The notes under the pieces were generated by a model. That model searched no databases, was not told the origin of the DNA, and was given only the letters and a program-made list of their open reading frames with translations. Position numbers and translations under genes: made by a program. Positions 51,767-60,106 of a DNA stretch of 64,000 nucleotides are shown here, in pieces. The stretch is taken from positions 124,001 to 188,000 of the forward strand of contig NZ_JATM01000002.1 of the NCBI RefSeq assembly GCF_002003665.1, read 5' to 3'. Position 1 is the first letter of the stretch. Every line of letters begins with the position of its first letter. The stretch comes from Bombella intestini (GTDB lineage: Bacteria > Pseudomonadota > Alphaproteobacteria > Acetobacterales > Acetobacteraceae).

Positions 51767-52042
51767 TCAGACGCCCCCAGCCTTGATGAGCTGGTCAAAG
51801 ATCATTTCGGCATAAGCATGAATAGTGGCATGCATGAAGGAGGCTGTCAGGATTAATGTGGCTGTGGCGGCAATGAATTTCGGCACGAAGGACAGCGTAG
51901 CTTCACTGATCTGTGTCATGGCTTGGAAGAGGGATACACAAAGCCCCGCCAGCAAGGAGGCCAGTAGAGAAGGGGCCCCCAGCTTGACGGCAACAAGAAG
52001 CGTCTGACGTAGGACTTCCTGAACATCAACAGCGTGTCCCAT
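51767..52042 (-). CDS. fliQ: Flagellar export gate protein FliQ
   Basis: 91 aa, the typical length, with two transmembrane helices (~15-40 and ~52-75) joined by a short loop: LLVAVKLGAPSLLASLLAGLCVSLFQAMTQISEATLSFVPKFIAA. GGAGG lies upstream of the start. It forms the middle turns of the export channel. It sits between fliE and fliR. Confidence 0.95.
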   Translation of the reverse strand: MGHAVDVQEVLRQTLLVAVKLGAPSLLASLLAGLCVSLFQAMTQISEATLSFVPKFIAATATLILTASFMHATIHAYAEMIFDQLIKAGGV

Positions 52043-52071
52043 GAACTGTCCTCCTGTTTTTGTTGTATCGG

Positions 52072-52428
52072 TCAGACCGACATCCGCATGACATCCTGAT
52101 AAGCACTGACGAACCGGTCCCGCAGGGTCGTGACGGTCTGGAGGGTCAGTTTGGCTTCCTCCACAGAGGCTACGACGTCGGACATGTTGCCTTTGCCAGA
52201 AAGGGCTTGAGCTGTCTGGCTTTCAGCAACCTTACCTGTGTTGATGGCCCCCTGGATGGCATTGTTGAGAACAGAGCTAAAGCTGGAGACCGCATCGCTA
52301 TTGTCGCCCTCGCCTGCGAGTGCGTTACTGGCGGAACTGCTGGATTGGCTGAGTTGCTGCGCACGCCCATAGGCTTGTCCGGCATCAAAATTATGCGCTG
52401 CGGAACTGGTAATGCTGGAGAGAGACAT
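52072..52428 (-). CDS. fliE: Hook-basal body junction protein FliE
   Basis: 118 aa from the ATG at 52428 (GGAGG upstream); an ATG at 52455 is less likely. The C-terminal two thirds fit FliE: SSFSSVLNNAIQGAINTGKVAESQTAQALSGKGNMSDVVASVEEAKLTLQTVTTLRDRFVSAYQDVMRM. FliE connects the MS ring and rod and is the first exported axial protein. It heads fliE-fliQ-fliR-flhB on the minus strand. Confidence 0.94.
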   Translation of the reverse strand: MSLSSITSSAAHNFDAGQAYGRAQQLSQSSSSASNALAGEGDNSDAVSSFSSVLNNAIQGAINTGKVAESQTAQALSGKGNMSDVVASVEEAKLTLQTVTTLRDRFVSAYQDVMRMSV

Positions 52429-52484
52429 GGCTGATTCTAACCTCCTTTCCTTCATGGGTTAATGGCATGTTTGTAATATCTACA

Positions 52485-52491
52485 CCTTGAT
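52485..52491. promoter_or_regulatory. CCTTGAT motif in the fliE/80-aa gene divergent gap
   Basis: CCTTGAT at 52485-52491 (ACACCTTGATAACG) in the ~210-nt gap, followed by two AAGGTTTATG/AAGGTTATTT repeats (52517-52540). It is a likely shared control region for fliE-fliQ-fliR-flhB and the flgB side. Confidence 0.4.
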
Positions 52492-52637
52492 AACGCCATG
52501 TTTTTTATCTTAACATAAGGTTTATGTAAGGTTATTTTCATATCTATGCACGTAAATGGCTTTGTTTTTCCTTTTGTATTCGGTATCAGGAGGGGCGGTT
52601 AGAGCGATACAGAATGCACTATCAGGGAGGATAGATC

Positions 52638-52880
52638 ATGTCGGACACATCAGTAGCTTCCGAGATCGGTACAGCCATGCGACTTAAAACAGTTCAGCAG
52701 GCGAATGAGATGCGCAAGGCGGCCATGTCGGAGAAAGCCGCCCGTGTGCAGCTTTCGTCCCATCGCAGCAATGGGGCTGAGGCCTCCATGCAGTTTGATG
52801 CGACCGGTCAGGTCGTTCCTAGTGCCAAAGGAGTCCGCAAAAACTCCGCCACAGCTAGCTTTGTTAATTTGCTGGCCTAA
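52638..52880 (+). CDS. Small protein of the flgB operon, unknown function
   Basis: 80 aa with GGGAGG upstream. Helical N-terminal half (VASEIGTAMRLKTVQQANEMRKAAMSEKA), polar C-terminus. No signal peptide or membrane segment, and no family recognised. It lies 89 nt before the 929-aa protein and the flgB-flgC genes on the same strand. It could be a chaperone or rod accessory, but nothing in the sequence says so. Confidence 0.55.
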   Translation: MSDTSVASEIGTAMRLKTVQQANEMRKAAMSEKAARVQLSSHRSNGAEASMQFDATGQVVPSAKGVRKNSATASFVNLLA

Positions 52881-52969
52881 TGGCCGGTTGCGTCATGCGG
52901 AGCCTCTGTCACTTCGTATGACGTAGGGGATGCGGAAACGGATCAAGCACCACGGGGGAATGTGGCACC

Positions 52970-55759
52970 ATGCTATGCGCTGTTCATAAGGCTGTCTCTA
53001 GAGCCATGGCGGGAGATGGAATCTGGCGCAGGGCTGGCTATGGTGTTGCCAGTCTGATCATGCTTAGCGGCGGGTCTGTAGCTGGTGGTTCGTCATGGTT
53101 GCTATGTGGCACGGCTTTGGCAGAGCAGACCACGTCCGGAGCATCCCCTTTTATGGATGCAGCCGCGGTTAATCATCCACCTCCGAAGCCTGTAGCAGAC
53201 CATAAGCGGGCTCCTGTGAGTGCCCACCATAATCGCCCGCATGTGATGCAGAAGCAGGCGCAACCAAATAAGCCAGATTCATCGTCTCTACATGTGCAGG
53301 ATCACGTAAAACCGGGTGATCCCCTTCTTCAGGGGGTTCCTTCGGGGTGGGGAGCGCATGTTCTAGGCGTTGGAGCTGCACAGGGAGGGGCCGTTGCGAA
53401 GAAGCAGGACCCAGCCGCTCCAGCAGACCACAAGGATCAGTCCCTTAATCAGTTTCTGGAAGAAGCGGGTCGGGAGCAGGCCAGCGCAGCCGGGCCTCGT
53501 GGCACAGAATCCAGTCACGTCTCTCAGACGGTAAGTAACGAGCCGGCTGCTTCCGTGTCGTCCCGCAATAGGGTTTTACTTCCTGTTCCCGAGCAGATGG
53601 GTATTGCGGCTTATCAGAGTGGGGATCGTTTCATCATTTTGGTGGATGCCCGCCAGCCCATGGATGTCTCAGCCCTGCATGGGGATGGTATATTTTCCCG
53701 GTTGGGTGTGACAACGCTGCCGGACCTAACAATGATCAGCCTACCCGTGCCAGATACACGCCAGCTTTATCTTTCTCAGCAGAGTGATGGATGGGTGTTG
53801 GGCGATCAGCCGCCACCTGGCATGGATTATACAGATAGACCAGAAATTACTCCTCAACCACGGGGGAATGGGTTGCTTTTCCCCATGCGGCGTCCAGGGC
53901 GTGTCTTTTCTATTAAGGACCCGGCATCAGGAACACCTCTGGTCGTGGGGACGACCGCTCTGGATGATGGTGGTCTGCTTTCTTTGCGTAAAGGCAAGGA
54001 TTATGACGTATGGCCATCTCTGGAAGGTGTCGTGATTGCCCAACATGAACCGCCGCAGGTAGTCATGCGGGCTATCATGCAGGGAGACTTACTCCAACGG
54101 GCTGATGACCGCCCGTTGGCGGATATGGACAGAGCCGTCTATGCCAGTGATGTGGACTTGAACTGGCTTGGTCTGAAACATCTGACAGCATCGCAAGCGC
54201 AGGAGCGTTACCGTCAGGCTCTTGTGGCTGCAGCAGATTCATCCCCAAAAGATCGTTTTAGGAAACGGCTAGAAGCGGCGCAGGCTGCCTTGGGTGTCGG
54301 TGCTTTTCCGGATGCGCGGGCCATCATGGATGTAGCCTTGGAGGATGACCCAGAAGAGGCGTTTCGTCCGGATATACGGTTCTTCCTGGCAGCGACTGAC
54401 CTGCTGACGGGCCAGATGAACGCTGCGGCTCAGTTGGTACAGGAATGGCCGGAGCAGGCCATGCGGGCTACGAAACTGTGGCAGGGCTTGTATGAGGCTC
54501 TTTCTGGCGAGAAAGCCAGTGATGCTACTCGTTTGCTGGCCCGGGATATGCCCCGCTTGTTGAATTATCCCGAACCATTGCGGTCGTCCTTGTTGCCTGT
54601 GGCGGCAGAACTTATCGCGCGCCGTGGAACGCCAGAAGAGCGTGAAGCCCTGAACCATCTGCCGGAAGACAGCAAGTTCCGTTTCATTCAGGCGGTGCGG
54701 GCGTTGCGTGATGGTGACGAGAAAAAGGCCACTAGTCTTCTGGAAGCGCTTTCGGTGGATCATGATCCCGTCATTGCCGAGAAAGCTATGGAAGAGGGTG
54801 TGGCTCTGAGCTTCCGGGATGGTCATCTGTCTGCCGAGAAGGCTGCCCGGCAATATGCTTCCCTGTTGCCGGATGCTCGTTTGTCTGGCCGGGACGGTAT
54901 TGTGAATATGTTGCGGGCCGGGGCCGATATACGGGCGCATCAGTGGGAGCCAGCAATTCAGGCGTTGGATCAGGCTCGACAGGCCCCCCCACCACACGAT
55001 GAAGCCCGTATGCAAGCCCTGCTGTCCGCTGCACTTTCCGGTGTTGTGCAGGGACTATCTGAGCCGGCAGGTGCAGGGCATAAGGTTACACCGCAAGATG
55101 AAGCTACCTTGCTGCATGAGGCTGCTCTTCTTAGGGCGCATATGCCAGACTTGCCCGCTAGTGCGAAGAAAGGGGACTTGCTGTTGGCTTACGGTAAGCT
55201 GCTAGGCAGGTTGGGGCTGGATGAACAGGCCGGAGACGCCATGAGTACGGCCATCCCCATGATGAAAAACCCACAGGACAAAGCTGCAGCCGGGGATGCT
55301 TTGGCCGAAAATGAAATCAGGCGAGGCCTGTTTGATAAGGCTTCTGACATACTGGCAAGCACAGGCAATACGTCTCTGCCTGCACAGGAAACTGCCAGAC
55401 GGACCCGCCTGATGGCCAGTATGGCGGCGGCCTCGGGCAAGCCGGAAGTGGCCCTGTATCTGCTGGGGGCGGATCAGGACCCGCAAGCGGCGGATATGCG
55501 GGTGCATATTCATGAGAACCGGGAAGAATGGTCCCCTGCCATTACAGACCTGCGCAGCATGGCGGAGCAGCTTTTGCCGCCACAGGGAGAGTTGACGGTG
55601 GACCAGCAGCTTCTTGCCCTCCGTTTTGCCTCGGATGCCTCCCGTGCTGGGGATGCGGGAGCATTGGAATGGATACGCAACCGTGTAGGAGATCGGCCTT
55701 TTGAGGGTGATGCCGGGCGGATGTTCCGTCTTCTTGTGTCTGTACAGCAGGCCCCGTGA
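52970..55759 (+). CDS. Large periplasmic helical-repeat protein of the flagellar locus
   Basis: 929 aa. A signal peptide or anchor lies at ~25-50 (cleavage near ALA-EQ). A Pro/His/Gln-rich stretch (~55-200) follows, then a beta-rich domain (~205-400: YQSGDRFIILVDARQPMD..., GRVFSIKDPASGTPLVVGTT) and ~500 residues of TPR-like helical hairpins (AQERYRQALVAAADSS; LEALSVDHDPVIAEKAMEEG). No enzyme motif seen. Architecture is reminiscent of periplasmic TPR motor scaffolds such as PflA of Campylobacter, but I do not claim homology. An ATG at 53006 is an alternative start. It is directly upstream of flgB. Confidence 0.7.
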   Translation: MLCAVHKAVSRAMAGDGIWRRAGYGVASLIMLSGGSVAGGSSWLLCGTALAEQTTSGASPFMDAAAVNHPPPKPVADHKRAPVSAHHNRPHVMQKQAQPNKPDSSSLHVQDHVKPGDPLLQGVPSGWGAHVLGVGAAQGGAVAKKQDPAAPADHKDQSLNQFLEEAGREQASAAGPRGTESSHVSQTVSNEPAASVSSRNRVLLPVPEQMGIAAYQSGDRFIILVDARQPMDVSALHGDGIFSRLGVTTLPDLTMISLPVPDTRQLYLSQQSDGWVLGDQPPPGMDYTDRPEITPQPRGNGLLFPMRRPGRVFSIKDPASGTPLVVGTTALDDGGLLSLRKGKDYDVWPSLEGVVIAQHEPPQVVMRAIMQGDLLQRADDRPLADMDRAVYASDVDLNWLGLKHLTASQAQERYRQALVAAADSSPKDRFRKRLEAAQAALGVGAFPDARAIMDVALEDDPEEAFRPDIRFFLAATDLLTGQMNAAAQLVQEWPEQAMRATKLWQGLYEALSGEKASDATRLLARDMPRLLNYPEPLRSSLLPVAAELIARRGTPEEREALNHLPEDSKFRFIQAVRALRDGDEKKATSLLEALSVDHDPVIAEKAMEEGVALSFRDGHLSAEKAARQYASLLPDARLSGRDGIVNMLRAGADIRAHQWEPAIQALDQARQAPPPHDEARMQALLSAALSGVVQGLSEPAGAGHKVTPQDEATLLHEAALLRAHMPDLPASAKKGDLLLAYGKLLGRLGLDEQAGDAMSTAIPMMKNPQDKAAAGDALAENEIRRGLFDKASDILASTGNTSLPAQETARRTRLMASMAAASGKPEVALYLLGADQDPQAADMRVHIHENREEWSPAITDLRSMAEQLLPPQGELTVDQQLLALRFASDASRAGDAGALEWIRNRVGDRPFEGDAGRMFRLLVSVQQAP

Positions 55760-55784
55760 ACCCACGAAGCAGGAGTGAAGTGAG

Positions 55785-56186
55785 ATGAGCATGACGCATA
55801 CAGGCGGAACGGACCTTCTAAATCTGGCGGAACGGCGGATGAGCTGGCTTCAGAACCGTGAATCCGTGCTGGCGGGTAATGTGGCCAATGCCAATACGCC
55901 CCATTACAGCCCTAAGGATGTATCGCCGTTTCAAGGTGTTTTGGAGAATGCCCATACCGTAGCACTGAAGCGCACGCAGCCGGGGCATATGTTGGGGCCT
56001 GCGGGGGAGACGCATGCCCGCAAGCAGGGCGGGCGGGCCTCTCTAGATGGCAACCGTGTGGTGCTGGAGGATGAGCTGGGAAAGATTGCCCAGACGAGTG
56101 ATCAGCAGCGTTTCGCCACTACTGTTTATGGCCGGTACATGGGGCTTTACGGCATGGCTCTTGGTGCAGGTGGCGGCGGACAGTAA
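55785..56186 (+). CDS. flgB: Flagellar proximal rod protein FlgB
   Basis: 133 aa. The FlgB pattern is clear: LAERRMSWLQNRESVLAGNVANANTPHYSPKDVSPFQGVLENA (~14-56), then LEDELGKIAQTSDQQRFATTVYGRYMGLYGMALG at the end. AGGAGTGA precedes the start. It forms the first rod segment with FlgC, whose gene follows by 41 nt. Confidence 0.93.
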   Translation: MSMTHTGGTDLLNLAERRMSWLQNRESVLAGNVANANTPHYSPKDVSPFQGVLENAHTVALKRTQPGHMLGPAGETHARKQGGRASLDGNRVVLEDELGKIAQTSDQQRFATTVYGRYMGLYGMALGAGGGGQ

Positions 56187-56227
56187 GGCCCGGGCGGGCA
56201 AAGCGGGACAGGAGAGAGGAGGATAGA

Positions 56228-56638
56228 ATGGATTTTTCCGATACAATTGGTGTTTCAGCCGCCGGGATGCGAGCACAGACAGCCCGCTTGCGTGTTGCTG
56301 CCGAAAATCTTGCCAATGCGGAGACAACAGGGTCTTCCCCCGGTGCTGACCCATATCGCCGCAAAACGGTGACCTTCCGGGAAGCGTTGGACCGTGCCAG
56401 TGGTGTTTCCAGTGTGGCGGTGCGGTCTGTCGGGGAGGATCAGTCTGATTTTCAGATGCGGTATGATCCTGCCCATCCGGCCGCCAATGAGCAGGGTTAT
56501 GTGAAGATGCCTAATGTCAGCTCCATTGTGGAGATCATGGACAGTCACGATGCCCAACATTCTTACGAGGCCAATCTTAATACCATGCAGGTTACCCGCT
56601 CCATGCTGGCACGGGCTATCAATCTGATGAAGGATTGA
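56228..56638 (+). CDS. flgC: Flagellar proximal rod protein FlgC
   Basis: 136 aa, the usual length. It starts MDFSDTIGVSAAGMRAQTARLRVAAENLANAETTG and ends with the VKMPNVSSIVEIMDSHDAQHSYEANLNTMQVTRSMLARAINLMK helix, near-invariant in FlgC. GGAGAGAGGAGGATAG precedes the start. It is followed by a MotE-like gene 12 nt downstream. Confidence 0.96.
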   Translation: MDFSDTIGVSAAGMRAQTARLRVAAENLANAETTGSSPGADPYRRKTVTFREALDRASGVSSVAVRSVGEDQSDFQMRYDPAHPAANEQGYVKMPNVSSIVEIMDSHDAQHSYEANLNTMQVTRSMLARAINLMKD

Positions 56639-56650
56639 GGGGGAAACGTC

Positions 56651-57472
56651 ATGAGAGGGACTGTCAGACCCATGAGAAAACCCGGATTTTCGCTGAGCAA
56701 GATCACCAATCTCGCCTCTTGCCTGATGACAGTGCTGCTGGCGTTGAACCTCCATTCTCTTGCGGCACAGATCAGTACTCCCTCTGCTCAGAGTGAGGAG
56801 CCTTCTAGTAAATCGAGGGGGGCTTCCCCTCATGGTACGGGTGCAAAGGCTGCGCCTGTAACGCCTGCCCCTGCCGGTGTGAAGGCACCTGAGAGCTTGC
56901 GGCCTAGTAAGCAGCGTCTTTTCATGAATCATCTTCAGGGATGGACGCCCGCCAATGGTCTGGCAGATGATGACCCCGCTACGGGTCAAGTTGACGAGGA
57001 GCAGCCGGACTCCCGTGTTCGTTTGGCTGAACAGGGGCTAAGTGGAGAATTGGCTACTCATCGGCGGGCCGTACAGGGGCAGGAAGAGAGTTTCCAACAG
57101 CAGCAGAAGGCTCTTGAGCAGCAACAGAAAGAATTGGATGAGAAGTTGCAGGCGTTGGGTCGGAATGCGTCTGAACTTTCAGCCCAGCAGGAGCAGCGCC
57201 GGCAGGATGTAGAGCAGAGCATTGCCCGGTTGGCTCATATTTATGAGCAGATGCCACCTCGTGATGCTGCTGCCATGTTCAATATTCTGGACATGAGGGT
57301 GCTTGTTCCCGTGGCACAGCATATGATTCCTCGTCGGATTTCGGATGTCATTGGCAACATGCAGCCTGACCGTGCGAATATTCTATCTCAGTATCTGGCT
57401 GGCATCCGCAAGCTCAGTTCCGATACGATTAACCGTATGAATAGTCCGGTTGATTCTAATATTGCTCCGTGA
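56651..57472 (+). CDS. MotE-like periplasmic protein (MgtE-N fold), copy 2
   Basis: 273 aa. A transmembrane/signal helix at ~20-40 and a Pro/Ala linker are followed by a Gln-rich coiled coil (~130-190) and an MgtE-N-like domain: ARLAHIYEQMPPRDAAAMFNILDMRVLVPVAQHMIPRRISDVIGNMQPDRANILSQYLAG (~197-256). The domain closely parallels copy 1 at 18540-19157. A GAGGGGGAA site precedes the start. Membership in the flgB-flgC operon supports a motor or stator role. Confidence 0.75.
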   Translation: MRGTVRPMRKPGFSLSKITNLASCLMTVLLALNLHSLAAQISTPSAQSEEPSSKSRGASPHGTGAKAAPVTPAPAGVKAPESLRPSKQRLFMNHLQGWTPANGLADDDPATGQVDEEQPDSRVRLAEQGLSGELATHRRAVQGQEESFQQQQKALEQQQKELDEKLQALGRNASELSAQQEQRRQDVEQSIARLAHIYEQMPPRDAAAMFNILDMRVLVPVAQHMIPRRISDVIGNMQPDRANILSQYLAGIRKLSSDTINRMNSPVDSNIAP

Positions 57473-57480
57473 GGTTGCTG

Positions 57481-57507
57481 CCCCCCTCCGTAGTTATGGG
57501 AGGGGGG
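57481..57507. terminator. GC hairpin between the MotE-like gene and the accessory block
   Basis: CCCCCCTCC (57481-57489) pairs perfectly with GGAGGGGGG (57499-57507). It marks the boundary between the convergent flagellar and accessory genes. No T-tract is present. Confidence 0.5.
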
Positions 57508-57514
57508 GATGATC

Positions 57515-58165
57515 TCACTGGCCTTGCATGCAGCCATCGGGTGCGACCCCGGGGGGGAGGGGCTGGTTGAGGAATGTGCTGAGGGCCACGGTGCTATTGC
57601 AGTAGCCGCCCATGGGAAGGGTGGCGATTTCTTCAAAGTAGTTATTCTCTGGCATGGCGACATCCGATGCCTGCGGAGCTAGTTTGAACAGGCTGATATG
57701 GGCTGTTGTCTCTGTTTTCGCATAGGTTGAATCACCAAGCGGCCGTTCCATGCGGATCATGAAGAGATTCCAACGGCCTTGGCTGCTCTCTACTCTGTAA
57801 AACCCGATGGTGGTTAGCGCATCTTCTTCGTTATGAAGGGCATCTTTCAGGGTGTACTCTTTCCCTTGTGTATCTTGGAAAGGCACAGCACAGCGAAGGG
57901 TCGCATTGCGGGGGCAGGGTTCAAAGGCGAGATATTCGTTCCATGACCATGCATTAGCGTTGTCGTGATAGAGCTTGAGGAGTTGAAGGACCTCACCTTT
58001 TTTGATGGGTACTTGCGCTTCTGCATCTAGTTTGACGGGAATGGCTTGGACTGTATCACGGACATCCCGAATTGTAGACGCCGCATAGCTTGCGCTGGAT
58101 AGGCACGTTTGCATAAGTGCAATAGCAACTTTGAAAGTTATGGAGTGTTTTTTTTGTTTTGTCAT
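57515..58165 (-). CDS. Exported protein of unknown function
   Basis: 216 aa. A signal peptide covers ~1-28 (SSASYA-AST). The mature part has two Cys close together (FEPCPRNATLRCAVPF) and a third and fourth near the end (GGYCNS, DGCMQ), suggesting disulfides, plus a beta-rich middle (GFYRVESSQGRWNLFMIRMERP). No strong ribosome site is visible. No family recognised. It follows the GTPase pair on the same strand but a strong hairpin (58240-58278) separates them, so it may be transcribed on its own. Confidence 0.65.
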   Translation of the reverse strand: MTKQKKHSITFKVAIALMQTCLSSASYAASTIRDVRDTVQAIPVKLDAEAQVPIKKGEVLQLLKLYHDNANAWSWNEYLAFEPCPRNATLRCAVPFQDTQGKEYTLKDALHNEEDALTTIGFYRVESSQGRWNLFMIRMERPLGDSTYAKTETTAHISLFKLAPQASDVAMPENNYFEEIATLPMGGYCNSTVALSTFLNQPLPPGVAPDGCMQGQ

Positions 58166-58239
58166 GATGATGCGGAAAAGGTGGTTTCACTGAAGATATA
58201 TACTGGTGCCCTAGTGGGCTTTGTATATTGTAGTCTACT

Positions 58240-58278
58240 AAAGCGTTAGTGATAAGTAAGTCATCACTAACGCTTTTT
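58240..58278. terminator. Strong hairpin after the GTPase/membrane gene pair
   Basis: Perfect 14-bp stem AAAGCGTTAGTGAT (58240-58253) / ATCACTAACGCTTT (58263-58276) with a 9-nt loop. The T-tract is stronger on the plus strand (TTTTT, 58274-58278) than on the minus strand, where the upstream genes are read. Confidence 0.75.
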
Positions 58279-58288
58279 ATCTTAATGT

Positions 58289-59158
58289 TTAGAGAGAGTT
58301 ATCCTCTTTTAGGGGAGGCGTATCAGTCGTCGTTTCCACTGTTGCCACGGATGAGGTGCTCGCCTCGTTCTGTGCAACTGTTTCGAGAGACGGTTGTGCT
58401 ATTGGGGCGTCGTTTTTGGACTGCCGAGTATTGTGAGGGGGATGGGGGGTGTTGTCTTGTGGACTGGAGCACTGCCGGACCAGAATAATGAAGCAAATCA
58501 GCAACACTATCGCAGAAACGAGATACTTGGCTTTCCCAGCCCCTTCGGCTAAAGGGCTACCCTGCCCTCCAGCGCCACCAAAGCAGGCAAATTCACTATC
58601 CGGTGGGTAGGCAGATGCCCCTTGGAAAGAGACGCTTGTGAAATATTGATACTGCCTTTTGGTCTGGAAATTATTCCACATTTTTTGCAAAGCCGCCTGA
58701 CTGGCAGCATCACCACGGCTGTTCAGGGTGCTAATGGCCTTTTTCAAAGCGGGGAATTGATCATCCGGCACAAGGGCTTTCAGGTCATTTTCCAGAGATG
58801 AAAGGATATTTTCAGGGATATGTAAGGTAGGTTCTTCGCTATTGAGCGATGACGTGGGGCCTGTACTCACCAGTGTTAGAAAAACGGTGCGTCCAGTGTT
58901 ATCTTGCCCCGCATGGCAGGCAAGAAAAACAACGGGGATATTGCGACGGATTATACGGCCTAGGACAAAACCGTCACGATTATTTTGGCCGACTATAGAG
59001 TTCGGTATACCACGGCTTGCTCCTTTAGGAAGATCAGAAGGTATTTCGCTTCTGTAATCTGATATCTTCCATGATTCATTAGGATTTTCCTGTACAAGAA
59101 CAGGAATTTCCGGGTTTTTATTATAGTTTGGCAGGATTAATATTTTTTTCTGCGACAT
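58289..59158 (-). CDS. Single-pass membrane protein coupled to the GTPase gene
   Basis: 289 aa. The N-terminal ~205 residues are soluble and mixed alpha/beta (MSQKKILILPNYNKN; IPVVFLACHAGQDNTGRTVFLTLVSTGP), ending in a Gly-rich linker. One transmembrane helix lies at ~211-228 (YLVSAIVLLICFIILV), followed by a Ser/Thr/Pro/Asn-rich tail. With no signal peptide, the soluble domain is probably cytoplasmic and the tail periplasmic. The start codon is 3 nt after the GTPase stop with AAGG overlapping it, so the two are tightly coupled. No family recognised. Confidence 0.7.
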   Translation of the reverse strand: MSQKKILILPNYNKNPEIPVLVQENPNESWKISDYRSEIPSDLPKGASRGIPNSIVGQNNRDGFVLGRIIRRNIPVVFLACHAGQDNTGRTVFLTLVSTGPTSSLNSEEPTLHIPENILSSLENDLKALVPDDQFPALKKAISTLNSRGDAASQAALQKMWNNFQTKRQYQYFTSVSFQGASAYPPDSEFACFGGAGGQGSPLAEGAGKAKYLVSAIVLLICFIILVRQCSSPQDNTPHPPHNTRQSKNDAPIAQPSLETVAQNEASTSSVATVETTTDTPPLKEDNSL

Positions 59159-59161
59159 GAC

Positions 59162-59935
59162 TCAGGCCTTTGCAATATTGCGTAGGATGACAGGGAATAG
59201 CTGGGCAAACATTTCTGAATCCTTGCAGCTTAGGGGAAAGACGCCAGCAAGAATATTCCTATGGACTCCGAGACCGCTCTCAGCAATTTTCGTTACGGCA
59301 TTTTTAAGTTCCTGCAAGTCTTGTGAGTAATGTTGCATTTTTTCGTCTATTGTATCGCCCTCTGCATGCATCAAAGGAAGATCAATTTTATTAAGGATAA
59401 TGGCTAGTCTTGCTGATTGCTTCTTATTTGCCACTAAGAAGCGCATATCGTGCGAAACGCGCTTAAGAGACGGAGAGGCCTTACGTAGCTCTCTTTCGTC
59501 CATTGAATTTAATTTTGTTGGAATATGGTTTATTTCGTCAAGGAATCTTCCAGTATCGACTAGATAAAAGATGACATCAGCATCTTGGGCAACATCAGCC
59601 CAATAGTCATCAACGTCATCGTCTTCGCCACCAACATTCATGCCTTCCGTGACATTGAAGCAAATGGTGTCGCCTAAGCCATCACTATATTCAATTTGAA
59701 AGGAAGACCTGCGCTCTGGGTCTGTCGTGTTCATGTGGACGGTTGGTATCTCATGGCCTTGTAGGCGCGCGAGAAGGGAATCTTTCCCACAACCTGTGAT
59801 CCCTAAGATGGCAACACTTTTGCGGTCCCAATAGGCCTTGATGTTTTTCCAGATCGTAGGGCCGTAGCTTCGTGCCAGTTCCCAGCCGATTTCAAGGAGT
59901 ATAGCCCAGATGCCACCTTTTATTTTTGTCTTCAT
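59162..59935 (-). CDS. Arf-like small GTPase with unusual G1 and G3 motifs
   Basis: 257 aa from the ATG at 59935 (GAGGG at good distance; ATGs at 59950 and 60043 are alternatives). An amphipathic or membrane-contacting N-terminal helix (~6-30) precedes the G domain. G1 is GITGCGKDS (45-53), with Asp52 where the Mg-binding Ser/Thr is usual. The Arf-type DVGGQ position reads NVGGE (100-104), followed by an Arf-like Trp and VIFYLVDTGR. G4 is intact (NKID, 182-185) and G5 reads SCKD (236-239). It is first in an operon with the membrane protein and lies behind a WYL regulator gene. Confidence 0.75.
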   Translation of the reverse strand: MKTKIKGGIWAILLEIGWELARSYGPTIWKNIKAYWDRKSVAILGITGCGKDSLLARLQGHEIPTVHMNTTDPERRSSFQIEYSDGLGDTICFNVTEGMNVGGEDDDVDDYWADVAQDADVIFYLVDTGRFLDEINHIPTKLNSMDERELRKASPSLKRVSHDMRFLVANKKQSARLAIILNKIDLPLMHAEGDTIDEKMQHYSQDLQELKNAVTKIAESGLGVHRNILAGVFPLSCKDSEMFAQLFPVILRNIAKA

Positions 59936-60106
59936 GCTATCAGCCCTCATGAGATTCGTGTTTTTATGACAAAATGGTAAGCAGCTTGATTCTATCAAAG
60001 TCAAGTAAGAAATGTGTGCACTTATGACTAAATAGAGCTGCATGCCATTTATATGTGGTGTGTCTATATGTTATTGATACGGCAATAACGGTCGTATCTA
60101 TGTAGA

